A stretch of DNA of 61,816 bases from CAYGZQ01 sp964354375 [NCBI: uncultured Planctomycetota bacterium] (GTDB taxonomy: Bacteria > JAJVIF01 > JAPKYR01): positions 20,946-82,761 of the forward strand of contig CAYGZQ010000010.1 in assembly GCA_964354375.1 (NCBI GenBank). Reading direction: 5' to 3'. The notes below the pieces were generated by a model. That model ran no database searches, was not told the origin of the DNA, and saw only the letters and a list, made by a program, of their open reading frames with translations. Each line of letters begins with the position of its first letter. Within the stretch, counting starts at the first letter, position 1. Below, in pieces: positions 32,215-40,973 of the stretch. A program made the translations under genes and the position numbers.

Positions 32215-32670
32215 TCAGTGACCGGTCGACAGCTGCTTTTTCCAGAGGCTTTGCGGACCTGCACACTTCCACTCTCCCTGTTGTTTCACAAGAGCTATTT
32301 CCAATCCCGGGTTTTCGGGATACCATACAAACGCCATGTCGCCCTCCAGCCTGCCTTCGAGGGACGCGACAATCTCCTCGACCGTGCGATTATCTTGCAG
32401 TTCCCACTGATACAGCTCAGGATGCTGGGAAACGGATTCCTCATCCCCGTCGAGATGCATCCTCTTGAACTCGTCAGTGCAGAATTTCGCGGCCACGTCG
32501 AACTGGTGATGTTTGCGGGCGACAACGAAGTTGGCGAACGCAGTTTTGGCAGCCCTGAGATCCTCAGATTGTCCCGTGTTCGTGGAGCCGCTGGTGCCGG
32601 TCGAGGTCACGCAACCTGTTACGATAAGACACGTTATCAGCAACTGGCAAAACAGTATTCGGTGTTGCAT
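32215..32670 (-). CDS. Small lipoprotein, unknown function
   Basis: The 151-aa protein has signal peptide FCQLLITCLIVTGC; the final Cys is a lipobox, followed by a Thr/Ser/Gly linker. The mature part (RAAKTAFANFVVARKHHQFD, FCTDEFKRMHLDGDEE, WELQDNRTVEEIVASLEG, AFVWYPENPGLEIALVKQQG) has the spacing of an NTF2-like/DUF4878-type alpha+beta domain in which a helix pair precedes a curved sheet. That family call is tentative. No SD is seen; TATATT ends 7 nt before ATG 32670, so the transcript may be leaderless. It is divergent from the cupin gene. Confidence 0.6.
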   Translation of the reverse strand: MQHRILFCQLLITCLIVTGCVTSTGTSGSTNTGQSEDLRAAKTAFANFVVARKHHQFDVAAKFCTDEFKRMHLDGDEESVSQHPELYQWELQDNRTVEEIVASLEGRLEGDMAFVWYPENPGLEIALVKQQGEWKCAGPQSLWKKQLSTGH

Positions 32671-32758
32671 GGAAAACAATATACTATAACCGCAGGGAAA
32701 TGGGATAATGACCCGGACTGTTCGGAGCTATGCGCTGAGTCGCTCCCTTGGAGGCGCG

Positions 32759-33118
32759 ATGGAGTACTCGATTCACACAGACGAAAAGTTCGGTCCGCTC
32801 GAAATCGTGGATGCCGGTCGACTCGCCGACGAGTGCGACGAAAAGTGGTGGAACCAGACCCTCTGCCGTGTGAACGATTGCGTAGTGAGGCTCGGCGTAT
32901 TCGAGGGCGAGTTCCACTGGCACAAGCACGATAGGGAAGACGAGTTTTTCTTTGTGCTCGACGGCAGACTTCTTCTCGATCTGGAGGACCGGACCGTGGA
33001 GCTTGCGTCGAGGCAGGGGCTGATGGTTCCGCGAGGCATTGTGCATCGGACACGCGCCCCGAAGCGCACGGTGGTACTGATGATCGAGGCCGCAACGGTA
33101 GTGCCAACTGGAGATTGA
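32759..33118 (+). CDS. Small cupin-domain protein
   Basis: This is a 119-aa single-cupin protein. Motif 1 is GEFHWHKHDREDEFFFVLDG, with His-x-His and Glu metal ligands, and motif 2 is MVPRGIVHRTRAPKRTVVLM, with the third His. Such stand-alone cupins often bind a metal and serve as isomerases, dioxygenases or sensors; no substrate can be inferred. GGAGG lies 4 nt before ATG 32759. A longer reading from ATG 32708 would add 17 residues but has a poorer SD. Confidence 0.85.
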   Translation: MEYSIHTDEKFGPLEIVDAGRLADECDEKWWNQTLCRVNDCVVRLGVFEGEFHWHKHDREDEFFFVLDGRLLLDLEDRTVELASRQGLMVPRGIVHRTRAPKRTVVLMIEAATVVPTGD

Positions 33119-33195
33119 GAGGGGGATTGGTTTGGTCAGCTTGAAGATCCGAAACACGGGACGTGGTCGGCACGGGATGTGTTAGTGACAGAAGG

Positions 33196-34170
33196 CTACG
33201 AATCCCCGGCAGGCATGTGCTTCTCCGCTCTCGATCTGCCTTCCTCGAATGCCTCGTAGATTTTCTCCGACTTGTCGTTTTTCAGAATGGCCCTGCGGAC
33301 CCGAAGGAAATTGTGGATTGTGCGAAGCGCAGTCTCGACCCTCCATGACGGGAAATGCCTGTAGAGGTAGTAGACAAGGCTCTCGAAATAGATCCGGAGC
33401 ATGTCGGACGACGCACTTCCGGGCTGATGAAACGTTGAGGCGCCTCTGTGATGCTCGACGCGTATCGCAGGATGGACGAACGACGACCACCCTCTTCTTT
33501 TCGCTCTCAGGCAGAAATCGGTCTCCTCGAAATACAGGAAGAAGCGTTCATCGAACGGCCCGGTACGCTCGAACACCTCGCGCCTCATGAACCAGAAAGC
33601 GCCGGTGGGATAGTCGATGCGTCTGGGCGGCGCGTCTTCCGGCAGATTGAGCCTGACGGTGGTGCTCCATCGCGACCGGGGGATCAGGTGTCTCAGACCG
33701 CACCAATCCCACACGGCCATGAGGGGGGTGGGGAAGACACCGCCGCATTCCTGGGGCCTGCCGTCCGGATCAGTGAGAATCCCCCCAATTACTCCGCAGG
33801 TGGGATGAGTCCTGATGAGGTCCCTGGCGTGCTGAAACGCCGGGGTGAGCAGGCGCGCATCCGGATTGACAAAACAGAGCCATTCGCAACCCGCGAGCTG
33901 GGCTATCCGGTTCGCGCCCCAGGCGTAACCGTGGTTGACTCCCTGCGGAATTATGTGAAGCGCGAACGGGAACTTTTTTTCCAGCCTGGACAATATCTCG
34001 AGCGTGTTATCTTCCGACGCGTTGTCGAGCACGATGACCGTGGGGGAAGCGTCCTTCAGGTTCTTCGCCACCGAATCCAGGCACGGTCCGATATGGTCGG
34101 ATGAGTTGTACGTGACTATTCCGACAGTGACGCGCGAGTACTCGGATGTGATCGGGGATGCCCGGTACAT
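33196..34170 (-). CDS. Glycosyltransferase family 2 (rhamnosyltransferase-like)
   Basis: This is a 324-aa GT-A enzyme. The nucleotide-binding start VTVGIVTYNSSDHIGPCLDS, VIVLDNASEDNT and the metal-binding FVNPDARLL are clear. YPTGAFWFMRREVFERTGPF, FFLYFEETDFCLRAKRRGW and VEHHRGAST complete the pattern of the WcaA/RfbN-like group that adds rhamnose or related sugars to surface polysaccharides. It is the last gene of the DUF1844-der-plsY-gpsA transcript, starting 18 nt after the gpsA stop, with no obvious SD. Its presence links this phospholipid/GTPase operon to envelope glycan assembly. Confidence 0.88.
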   Translation of the reverse strand: MYRASPITSEYSRVTVGIVTYNSSDHIGPCLDSVAKNLKDASPTVIVLDNASEDNTLEILSRLEKKFPFALHIIPQGVNHGYAWGANRIAQLAGCEWLCFVNPDARLLTPAFQHARDLIRTHPTCGVIGGILTDPDGRPQECGGVFPTPLMAVWDWCGLRHLIPRSRWSTTVRLNLPEDAPPRRIDYPTGAFWFMRREVFERTGPFDERFFLYFEETDFCLRAKRRGWSSFVHPAIRVEHHRGASTFHQPGSASSDMLRIYFESLVYYLYRHFPSWRVETALRTIHNFLRVRRAILKNDKSEKIYEAFEEGRSRAEKHMPAGDS

Positions 34171-34188
34171 GATTTGCGAAAGTGCGTT

Positions 34189-35190
34189 CTACTCCATCTT
34201 GAGAGATCGGGTCATAAGCTCCCTGATGGACGCACCAGGGTCGGCGTCCTCAAAGAGAATCTCGTGCATGGCCCGGGTGATGGGAAGGTCAAGGCCCTCC
34301 CTGACGGCATACTCGTGGACATGCTTCGTCGTCTGAACACCTTCCGCGATCGCCCTCATGGTCTTGAGAATGTCCTTCAGCTTCTCGCCGCCGGCGATCC
34401 GTCTGCCCACCTCGTGGTTGCGGCTCAAGGCGCTCTGGGAAGTGCAGACGAGGTCGCCGAGTCCGCTCACGCCGTAGAATGTCCTTTCATCTGCGCCGAG
34501 TCTGAGGCCAAGCCTGATCATCTCGGCGAGACCTCGTGTGATGAGGGCGGCGAGGGCGTTCTGGCCGAGCCTGAGACCGTCCGACACGCCCGCCGCTATC
34601 GCCATGATGTTCTTCAGCGCTCCCCCGAGCTCCGTGCCTGCCACGTCCCGGCCGCCATAGACCCTGAACCGTTCGGTCGAAAGAAGAAGTTGGTATTCTT
34701 TGACCAGGTTCTCGTTTGTCGACGCAACCAGGCTGATCGCCGGAAGTCCCTGGATGATCTCCCTTGCCAGATTCGGGCCGCTCAGGACTCCGACGGCATT
34801 TTCGGGGAGTTCTTTCGCCAGAAGCCGGCTCGGCCTGAGAAGGTCGGGTCCGACGAAGCCCTTGGTCGCGGAAACGATCCATGCGTTTCGATCGACTCGC
34901 GGGACGAGGTCGTTCACTGTCCCAGAGAAGAATTGCGAGGGGACAGCGACAATCAGGCGGCTGATGTGCGCGAAATCAGCAAGGTCGTTTGTCACCCTCA
35001 GTGCCTCGGGGAGCCTGGCGCCCGGAAGGTAGATCGAGTTTTGTCGTGCGGCATTGATCTCCTCGACCACCTCGGTCTCGTAAGCCCACAGAAGCGTCCG
35101 GTACCCTCCGGCGATCAGATGGGACGCGAGGGTCGTGCCCCAGGCGCCGGCCCCGACCACGCCGACATCATATTCGGCTGCATCTCTCAT
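34189..35190 (-). CDS. gpsA: Glycerol-3-phosphate dehydrogenase [NAD(P)+]
   Basis: The 333-aa enzyme makes sn-glycerol 3-phosphate from dihydroxyacetone phosphate for phospholipid synthesis. It has the Rossmann start VGVVGAGAWGTTLASHL, WIVSATKGF, VLSGPNLAREI, the catalytic-lysine region LGGALKNIMAIAAG, GLGDLVCTSQSALSRN and EGVQTTKHV. Length is normal. It starts 3 nt after the plsY stop; the product GpsA makes is the acceptor used by PlsY, so the pair forms a functional unit. Confidence 0.96.
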   Translation of the reverse strand: MRDAAEYDVGVVGAGAWGTTLASHLIAGGYRTLLWAYETEVVEEINAARQNSIYLPGARLPEALRVTNDLADFAHISRLIVAVPSQFFSGTVNDLVPRVDRNAWIVSATKGFVGPDLLRPSRLLAKELPENAVGVLSGPNLAREIIQGLPAISLVASTNENLVKEYQLLLSTERFRVYGGRDVAGTELGGALKNIMAIAAGVSDGLRLGQNALAALITRGLAEMIRLGLRLGADERTFYGVSGLGDLVCTSQSALSRNHEVGRRIAGGEKLKDILKTMRAIAEGVQTTKHVHEYAVREGLDLPITRAMHEILFEDADPGASIRELMTRSLKME

Positions 35191-35193
35191 CGC

Positions 35194-35991
35194 TCATGTG
35201 TCCTTGTTCGTTTCCGAAAGGTCCTGAGAATCGGGCCCGGACATTTCCGGTGGTTTCGTTGTCTGTCCCGATTTTTCGGGGACCGCGGCGAGTCGCGGCT
35301 CGCGGGGCCTCCTGACGCGGGGCTCGGTGCCCGCGAGAATGCGGCCGATATTCAACCTGTGGCGCCAGACGATAAGGATCGCGGTGATCCAGGCGAAAGC
35401 CATCAGAATACCCATTGCGCTCGAACTGTCAGGTGTGCGCGCAACAAAAGGAACCTTCTTCGACAGGAGCAGAATGGTCAGAGGGACCGAGATCGCGGCC
35501 ATGATGCTTCCGAGCGAGACGAAACGAAACAGGAAGAGGAATAGGCCGAAAATCGCAAGGGGGATGAAAATGTACACGCCCATGAGAGCGCTCAGAACCC
35601 CCAGCGCCGTGGCCACGCCCTTGCCGCCCCTGAACAGCAGATAAACGGGATAGAGATTCCCCAGCATCACGCACGCCGCCACGATTATGACGATCGTCTC
35701 GTAGATCGAGGACAGTCCCCCAAAATCCTGCGGGCTGAAACCTGCCATGGCAACGTAGACCGGGATGTAACCCTTGAGGAAATCGAGCAGGCCGGTGATA
35801 AGTCCCGGACCCCACCCCAGCGTGCGGATCACGTTGGTGAGGCCTATGTTTCCCGATCCGTGCTCGCGGATGTCGATCCCTCCGGCGATGCGCGCGACGA
35901 TAAGCCCCACAGGGATGGACCCTATGAGATAAGAGAAAACGATGGCCAGAACTGCCTTTGTCGGTGCGAATATGGCGCATGGGTCTCCCAT
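35194..35991 (-). CDS. plsY: Acyl-phosphate:glycerol-3-phosphate acyltransferase PlsY
   Basis: This 265-aa integral membrane enzyme acylates glycerol 3-phosphate with acyl-phosphate, the first step of phosphatidic acid synthesis. The motifs YLIGSIPVGLIVARI, REHGSGNIGLTNVIRTLGW and FRGGKGVATALGVL match the three conserved cytoplasmic loops. There are five to six membrane helices. A Pro/Arg-rich cytoplasmic C-terminal extension of about 55 residues is longer than usual. It lies 3 nt after der and 3 nt before gpsA. Confidence 0.96.
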   Translation of the reverse strand: MGDPCAIFAPTKAVLAIVFSYLIGSIPVGLIVARIAGGIDIREHGSGNIGLTNVIRTLGWGPGLITGLLDFLKGYIPVYVAMAGFSPQDFGGLSSIYETIVIIVAACVMLGNLYPVYLLFRGGKGVATALGVLSALMGVYIFIPLAIFGLFLFLFRFVSLGSIMAAISVPLTILLLSKKVPFVARTPDSSSAMGILMAFAWITAILIVWRHRLNIGRILAGTEPRVRRPREPRLAAVPEKSGQTTKPPEMSGPDSQDLSETNKDT

Positions 35992-35994
35992 TCG

Positions 35995-37353
35995 TTAATG
36001 CCCCTGCGATTTCGGAGAGCTCTGTCTCGCACGCTTGCGACGAATCTGGAATAACAGCGGCGAACCCTGGAATCCGAAGCGTCTCCTGAAGTGTCTCTCC
36101 AGATATCTCTTGTATTGATCCCGAAGGAACTCAGGTTGGTTCACGAAAATCGTGACTGCGGGCGGAGCTATGCCGGTCTGGGTGATGTAGTTGAGCTTGA
36201 GTCTTTTGCCGCGCTGAGTGGGCGGCGGTCGAGACGTAACCGCCTCGTTCAAAGCCTGGTTCCATTCGCTCGTCGGGACCTGCTTCCTGAACTCATTGTG
36301 CACCTCGATTATGGCGGGGAAGATATTCTCGGTTCCCTCGTTATGCAGGCCGGAAGTGAAAATCACCGGCGCGTGAGAGAAGAAGTGCATTCTTTTCTTG
36401 AGGTGTTTTTCAAACGCGCTCCTGTGACCCGGCTGGTCCTCGGACTGGTCCCACTTGCTCGCGACAAGGACGCACGCCCTGCCGGCCTCCTGGATCAGTC
36501 CCGCGATCTTGAGGTCGGTGTCCGAAACTCCCTCGGTGCAGTCGACGAGAAGCAGCGCCACCTCGCATCTGGCCAATGCTGCGTTGGTGCGACGGACGGC
36601 ATAAAAATCGACTGCCTCGGTGACCTTCGCGCGTTTCTTGAGCCCGGCGGTGTCGATGAAAACCATTCGGGTCCCGCCCACTTCTATGGCGGTATCGATC
36701 GCGTCCCGAGTGGTGCCGGGAATGTCGCTCACGATGGCGCGGTGGTCGCCGATCAGGGCGTTGAACAGCGTGCTCTTGCCGACATTCTGCCGTCCCACGA
36801 TCGCCACCGTGATCGCATCGCCGTGCTCCTCCTGCGCTTCATCGGGCACGATTTCCGCGGTTACCAGCGCGATCTTGTCCAGAAGCTCGTCGATGTTCAG
36901 GTTGTGACTGGCCGATATCGGGATGGGCTGGCCCATGCCGAGCTCCCAGAAAACGTCCGCCTGGCTGAACGACCTTACCGTGTCGCATTTGTTCACAACT
37001 ACAAGCACGCGGTTTCCGATGACCCTGAGCTTGTCGGCGAGGCCCTCATCCCATCCCGTCGGACCGTCCCTCCCGTCGACAAGGAGGATCAGCACGTCGG
37101 CTTCCTTCGCGATCCTGCGAATCTGCGCCGTCGTTTCTTCGGCGAACGGATTCGTGGGGGTCTCATCCCAGCCCGCGAGGTCGGAAACCCTGTAGCGGCG
37201 ACCTTCCCATTCAAACACGCCTTCGATGCGGTCGCGGGTCACGCCCGGCATGGAATCGACAATGGCTGTCCTGCGTCCCACGAGACGGTTGAACAGCGTG
37301 CTCTTCCCCACATTGGGGCGCCCGAGAATGGCGATATGAGGTATACCCGTCAT
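35995..37353 (-). CDS. der: Ribosome biogenesis GTPase Der (EngA)
   Basis: This 452-aa tandem-GTPase protein is required for 50S assembly. The first G domain has GRPNVGKSTLFNRLVG, DLAGWDETP and NKCD; the second has GRQNVGKSTLFNALIG, DTAGLKKRAKV and SKWD. A KH-like C-terminal domain follows (RPPPTQRGKRLKLNYITQTG). Order and length match the family, with a basic C-terminal tail. It follows the DUF1844 gene by 23 nt in one operon. Confidence 0.97.
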   Translation of the reverse strand: MTGIPHIAILGRPNVGKSTLFNRLVGRRTAIVDSMPGVTRDRIEGVFEWEGRRYRVSDLAGWDETPTNPFAEETTAQIRRIAKEADVLILLVDGRDGPTGWDEGLADKLRVIGNRVLVVVNKCDTVRSFSQADVFWELGMGQPIPISASHNLNIDELLDKIALVTAEIVPDEAQEEHGDAITVAIVGRQNVGKSTLFNALIGDHRAIVSDIPGTTRDAIDTAIEVGGTRMVFIDTAGLKKRAKVTEAVDFYAVRRTNAALARCEVALLLVDCTEGVSDTDLKIAGLIQEAGRACVLVASKWDQSEDQPGHRSAFEKHLKKRMHFFSHAPVIFTSGLHNEGTENIFPAIIEVHNEFRKQVPTSEWNQALNEAVTSRPPPTQRGKRLKLNYITQTGIAPPAVTIFVNQPEFLRDQYKRYLERHFRRRFGFQGSPLLFQIRRKRARQSSPKSQGH

Positions 37354-37376
37354 TTCCGATCGGGATGCGGTCCTTT

Positions 37377-37919
37377 TCAGAGCTGAGCTACGTAACTGGC
37401 TTTCAAATCCTGAAGGGCGCGCTCGAACTCGACCTGTATCTGCTGCGGGAGTTCGGGCCCTGACCTTCTCAGGAGTATCTCGAACAGATCGATCGCTTTT
37501 CGCGCCTCCTCCATTCTCTTGGCGACAAGACCGGTCTGAGGATGCGGGACAAGCCCGAGGTCGACAAGCGCGATGGTGGCGAGCGTTTGCATGAAGGACA
37601 TCACGATGTTCCGATGGCTCAGCGGGTCTTCGTCGGGCTTCTGGGCCTCACCGTCGGGAGCGGCAGTTTCCTGGGCGGACGATCCCGGTTCATCGGTAGC
37701 CGGCTTGCCGTCGGAAGGCTTTTCCTTGAACGGCGTCGGCACTTCTCCGCCGTCGGTTGCGGGCTGAGCAGGAGCAGGAGGGACGGGCTGAGGCGGCGCA
37801 GTCTCCTCCGGAGCGTCCGAAGCCTCGATGTCGTCCGCGTTGATCCGCCGTCTGTCAACTACCTTGAATTTCTGCTTCTTCGGTTCCTCGTCCGATCTTT
37901 CCTTCCTGTCATTCTTCAT
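37377..37919 (-). CDS. DUF1844 domain protein with disordered N-terminus
   Basis: The 180-aa protein starts with a charged segment (KKQKFKVVDRRRI) followed by about 70 residues rich in Pro, Ala and Glu, probably disordered. The last 75 residues are a DUF1844 domain: RNIVMSFMQTLATIALVDLG, HPQTGLVAKRMEEARKAIDL and FEILLRRSGPELP. DUF1844 proteins are small helical proteins of unknown role. AAGGA lies about 7-8 nt before the ATG. It leads the der-plsY-gpsA-GT2 operon. Confidence 0.82.
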   Translation of the reverse strand: MKNDRKERSDEEPKKQKFKVVDRRRINADDIEASDAPEETAPPQPVPPAPAQPATDGGEVPTPFKEKPSDGKPATDEPGSSAQETAAPDGEAQKPDEDPLSHRNIVMSFMQTLATIALVDLGLVPHPQTGLVAKRMEEARKAIDLFEILLRRSGPELPQQIQVEFERALQDLKASYVAQL

Positions 37920-37951
37920 ATCGCAGTCCTTCCGAATTCCGTCGAGTTCGG

Positions 37952-37960
37952 ATTATATCA
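37952..37960 (-). promoter_or_regulatory. Extended -10 promoter of the DUF1844-der-plsY-gpsA operon
   Basis: On the minus strand TGATATAAT matches the extended -10 pattern perfectly. The -35 region is weak. The leader would be about 27 nt and includes the AAGGA SD. Confidence 0.6.
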
Positions 37961-37993
37961 TAGCCTGAGATGGATGAAACGGGGCACGGGGGT

Positions 37994-38022
37994 TTGGTCG
38001 GGCGCGGGCTGGGGCTTATAAT
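37994..38022 (+). promoter_or_regulatory. Promoter of ispH
   Basis: TTGGTC (37994-37999), a 17-bp spacer and a perfect TATAAT (38017-38022) precede ispH. The predicted start near 38029 rules out the in-frame TTG at 38022 as the initiation codon. Confidence 0.55.
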
Positions 38023-38051
38023 TGTACGTGCTAAGGGGCGTTACGAATCCA

Positions 38052-39020
38052 GTGGACGACAGTAAGAAAAACAGGCCCGATGAATGGTCGGATCAGGAGA
38101 TGGAAATCCTGGTCGCGGAAAAGGCCGGCTTCTGCATGGGCGTCGAGCGAGCGCTCAATATCGTGATGTTCGCGGTCGGCGAAGAGAAGGGCCCGATCTA
38201 CACCTATGGTCCGCTCATTCACAATCCGCAGGTCGTGTCGTACCTGGAGTCTCTCGGAGTCCAGGTCGCGGAAAGGATTGAGGACATTCCCGAGGGCAGC
38301 AGGGTAGTGATAAGGAGCCACGGGATCGGCCCCACGGAGCTGGAGAGAATGAAGGACCGTCGGCTCGAAATCATCGACGCCACCTGCATGTTCGTGAAAA
38401 AAGCCCAGAGGATGGCGAGCGAGCTTTACCGGGACGGCTACAAGGTCATCATCCTGGGGCACAAGGACCATCCCGAGGTCAAGGCGCTGAGGGATTTCGT
38501 CCATGACGAGGTCCTTATTGCCGGCTCGCTCGACGAGCTGCCGACCTTCGACGAGCCCCCGGAGAAGCTGGGGGTGATCTGCCAGACCACGCTCAACACG
38601 GAGTTTTTTGAGCAGGCGGTGAAACGTCTTAAGGCCCGGGTACCGAACCTGGTGGTCAGAAACACGATATGCGACGCGACGGCGAAAAGGCAGCAGGCGG
38701 CCAGAGACATCGCCGAGGAAGTGGACGCGATGATCGTCGTCGGGGGCAGGCATTCGTCGAACACCCGAAGGCTCACCGATATCTGCCGCGACAGAGGAGT
38801 GGACACCTATCACATTGAAACGCCGAAGGAGCTCAGGAAGGGATGGTTCCTGGGAAGAAAACGCATAGGGGTGACTGCCGGAGCGAGCACGCCTGACTGG
38901 ATGATCGAGGAGGTCATCCGAGCCGTCCAGGATTTCGGCTTCCAGCGTCGCGAGGGCAAGTCGGTGGTATCCGACGACGGCAAGGTGAAGGAGGAGAAGG
39001 TGGATGCAGGAGGCAGGTAA
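38052..39020 (+). CDS. ispH: 4-hydroxy-3-methylbut-2-enyl diphosphate reductase
   Basis: This [4Fe-4S] enzyme performs the last step of the MEP isoprenoid pathway, making IPP and DMAPP. It has AEKAGFCMGVERALNIV (first cluster Cys), GPLIHNPQVV, IDATCMFVKKAQ (second Cys), ICQTTLNTEFF, NTICDATAKRQQAA (third Cys), VGGRHSSNTRRL and VTAGASTPDWMIEEV. Start is uncertain: GTG 38052 has AAGGGG 13 nt upstream, while ATG 38100 gives the exact family N-terminus but has AGGAG directly abutting it. A charged C-terminal extension (GKSVVSDDGKVKEEKVD) overlaps the next gene. Confidence 0.94.
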   Translation: MDDSKKNRPDEWSDQEMEILVAEKAGFCMGVERALNIVMFAVGEEKGPIYTYGPLIHNPQVVSYLESLGVQVAERIEDIPEGSRVVIRSHGIGPTELERMKDRRLEIIDATCMFVKKAQRMASELYRDGYKVIILGHKDHPEVKALRDFVHDEVLIAGSLDELPTFDEPPEKLGVICQTTLNTEFFEQAVKRLKARVPNLVVRNTICDATAKRQQAARDIAEEVDAMIVVGGRHSSNTRRLTDICRDRGVDTYHIETPKELRKGWFLGRKRIGVTAGASTPDWMIEEVIRAVQDFGFQRREGKSVVSDDGKVKEEKVDAGGR

Positions 39021-39237
39021 GCTCCTCATAGTAGCGGGACTCCTGGCTCTTGCTGTGGGCGGGGTGCTCTATCTCGGATGGGGACCCAGGGTTTTCGGAT
39101 GGGTCGGACGTCTTCCGGGAGACATCCGGATCGAAAGAGAGAATTTCAGGTTCTACTTCCCTCTTGCCACCTGCATCGTATTCTCGATCCTGCTGATGAT
39201 TGTGGTCAGAATCGTGCTGATGTTGAAAAGCCGTTGA
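39004..39237 (+). CDS. DUF2905 small membrane protein
   Basis: This 77-aa protein has two membrane helices (LLIVAGLLALAVGGVLYLG and PLATCIVFSILLMIVVRIVL) separated by the family hallmark GRLPGDIRIERENFRFYFPL. The function of DUF2905 proteins is unknown. Its start lies inside the 3' end of ispH (17-nt overlap), so translation is coupled, and a hairpin with a T-rich tail follows. Confidence 0.9.
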   Translation: MQEAGKLLIVAGLLALAVGGVLYLGWGPRVFGWVGRLPGDIRIERENFRFYFPLATCIVFSILLMIVVRIVLMLKSR

Positions 39238-39245
39238 GAATTGTG

Positions 39246-39357
39246 CCGGGTCCGCCGCTTTTCCAAGCGGCATTTTCTTGATGAACTGGAGCCGACTAGA
39301 AAGTCGGCGCACCCGGAAAGAGCACTCCTCCGGGTCCGCCGCTTTTCCAAGCGGCAT
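39246..39357. repeat. Palindromic intergenic repeat pair (BIME-like)
   Basis: A 28-bp sequence starting CCGGGTCCGCCGC occurs at 39246-39273 and exactly again at 39330-39357. Each copy holds a 7-bp hairpin GCCGCTT-TTCC-AAGCGGC. Between them lies a second hairpin, GCCGACT...AGTCGGC. CCGGGT at the left end pairs with ACCCGG at 39311-39316. The first hairpin is followed by ATTTTCTT and probably ends the ispH transcript. Confidence 0.75.
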
Positions 39358-39423
39358 AATTATAGAACCGGACCCGGGGCGTCAAAAACGGGCATGTCCG
39401 AAGTGAGTCTATACTGAAAGCCT

Positions 39424-40956
39424 ATGATGCACTCCCCGAGGACCATTCTCCGCGTTTCATCTCTCATTGTGATCTTTCTTGCTCTCGCTCCGATATCTCA
39501 CGCCCAGGAGTCAGACCAGTCACAGCCTTGGATACGTGTTCTGATCGCAAGCGGCGGCCGATCGGCGACCGTCGCAGCTTCCGGCCCGAGTCGTGTCAAT
39601 CTGATGGGATCGCCGGAATCAGTGGGCTCGTTCGATGAAGGGCACACGTACACGTTCGAGCTTTCCGGGAGCGGAGTTCGGCTGGGAGGGACGGACAGGA
39701 TTTCCGAGGGGGGTTTCACGATTGTCAGCAGCGACGATTCGGGCAGAATCACGGTCAACAGAAGGACCTACCGGGGTATTGTGAGAATCGTCCGCGGGGA
39801 GGGATCTCTTTCGATCGTGAACGTTCTCCCAATGGAGCAGTATCTCCGGGGAGTTGTTCCGTGCGAAATACCATGTCTATGGCCAGTGGAGTCGTTGAGA
39901 GCGCAGGCGATCGCGGCGCGCACGTATGCCATACGCGCGCTCGAGCAGTATCCGGACAGACCCTTCGATGTGTATTCGACCGTTGCCGATCAGGTCTATA
40001 TGGGGGCCGGAAGCGAGGAGGATCGCACCACGCAGGCTTGCATCGATACGCACGGGCAGGTTTGCACCTGGAACGGAACCCCGATAATCGCGTATTACCA
40101 CGCCGCCGCCGGTGGATGGACCGCGACCGGTGAGGATGTGTTCGGAAACAGCCAGCCGTACCTGAGGTCGGTCCCGTCCAGGGATTCCGCAGTGTACCGG
40201 TGGACTTACTCGGTCACCGCAGGCGAGCTGGCGAGAGCCCTGAGAGGCATCGGTTACCAGGTGGGATCGATCGACAGAGTGTGGGTTCATCGTTTTTCGT
40301 CTGAAGGAAGGACTGAGGAGATCAAGATCGTTCATTCCGGCGGGATTGTGTTTGTGTCGGGGGTCGAGCTCAGGCGGGCATTGGGGGCCTCCAATATCCA
40401 ATCGACATATTTCACCATCCAGGGGCAGGCTGCTCCGGAAATCCCAGCAGGCTCGGCGGCGCAGTCGAGCGAGTCGACGCTGCCCGAGACCGCGCTGAAT
40501 CCGCTCGAACAATACTCCTTCACGAATCCCCAGATACTCGTCCCACTTCCCGTCTCAATGATGCTCGAGGAGGAATCGATCTTATCGGCGGACGGAAGCC
40601 ATCTCATGGACCGCGCCGTTGTCAGGGGTGCGAACGGTTCGCGTCAATACATAGGCGGGTGGTTCTGGGTCGCGTTTCCGGTGAGGGTGGGGGACCTCGA
40701 TGAAGCGAGAATCGCGAGGATCGTGTCGGCGTCCGAGCGATTGAGTGCGGACCTTCGGGGGAGCGAGGCGGTGGAGAATCCCGGCAGGGGAGTGGGAACG
40801 CCGCAAAACGGCTCGTTTGTATTCGTGGGGCACGGCTGCGGGCACGGTGTCGGGATGAGCCAGCACGGAGCCAGGATACTGGCGGAGACCGGATGGACGT
40901 ACGAACAAATCCTCATGTATTTCTACACGGGCATTGAGATCGAGCGACTCTGGTAG
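39424..40956 (+). CDS. SpoIID/LytB domain protein, exported
   Basis: The 510-aa protein has a signal peptide (VSSLIVIFLALAPISHAQ) and an N-terminal domain, then the SpoIID core: MEQYLRGVVPCEIPCLWPVE, LRAQAIAARTYAIRALE, DVYSTVADQVYMGAGSEED and YYHAAAGGWTATGEDVFG. The closing HGCGHGVGMSQHGARILAE lies near residues 468-486. SpoIID in spore formers is a peptidoglycan lytic transglycosylase; here a cell-wall remodelling role is inferred. About 120 residues without a recognisable domain separate VSGVELRRALG from the final motif. It is convergent with a membrane protein gene (17-bp gap). Confidence 0.9.
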   Translation: MMHSPRTILRVSSLIVIFLALAPISHAQESDQSQPWIRVLIASGGRSATVAASGPSRVNLMGSPESVGSFDEGHTYTFELSGSGVRLGGTDRISEGGFTIVSSDDSGRITVNRRTYRGIVRIVRGEGSLSIVNVLPMEQYLRGVVPCEIPCLWPVESLRAQAIAARTYAIRALEQYPDRPFDVYSTVADQVYMGAGSEEDRTTQACIDTHGQVCTWNGTPIIAYYHAAAGGWTATGEDVFGNSQPYLRSVPSRDSAVYRWTYSVTAGELARALRGIGYQVGSIDRVWVHRFSSEGRTEEIKIVHSGGIVFVSGVELRRALGASNIQSTYFTIQGQAAPEIPAGSAAQSSESTLPETALNPLEQYSFTNPQILVPLPVSMMLEEESILSADGSHLMDRAVVRGANGSRQYIGGWFWVAFPVRVGDLDEARIARIVSASERLSADLRGSEAVENPGRGVGTPQNGSFVFVGHGCGHGVGMSQHGARILAETGWTYEQILMYFYTGIEIERLW

Positions 40957-40973
40957 CGCAGCGTGCCGTAACC

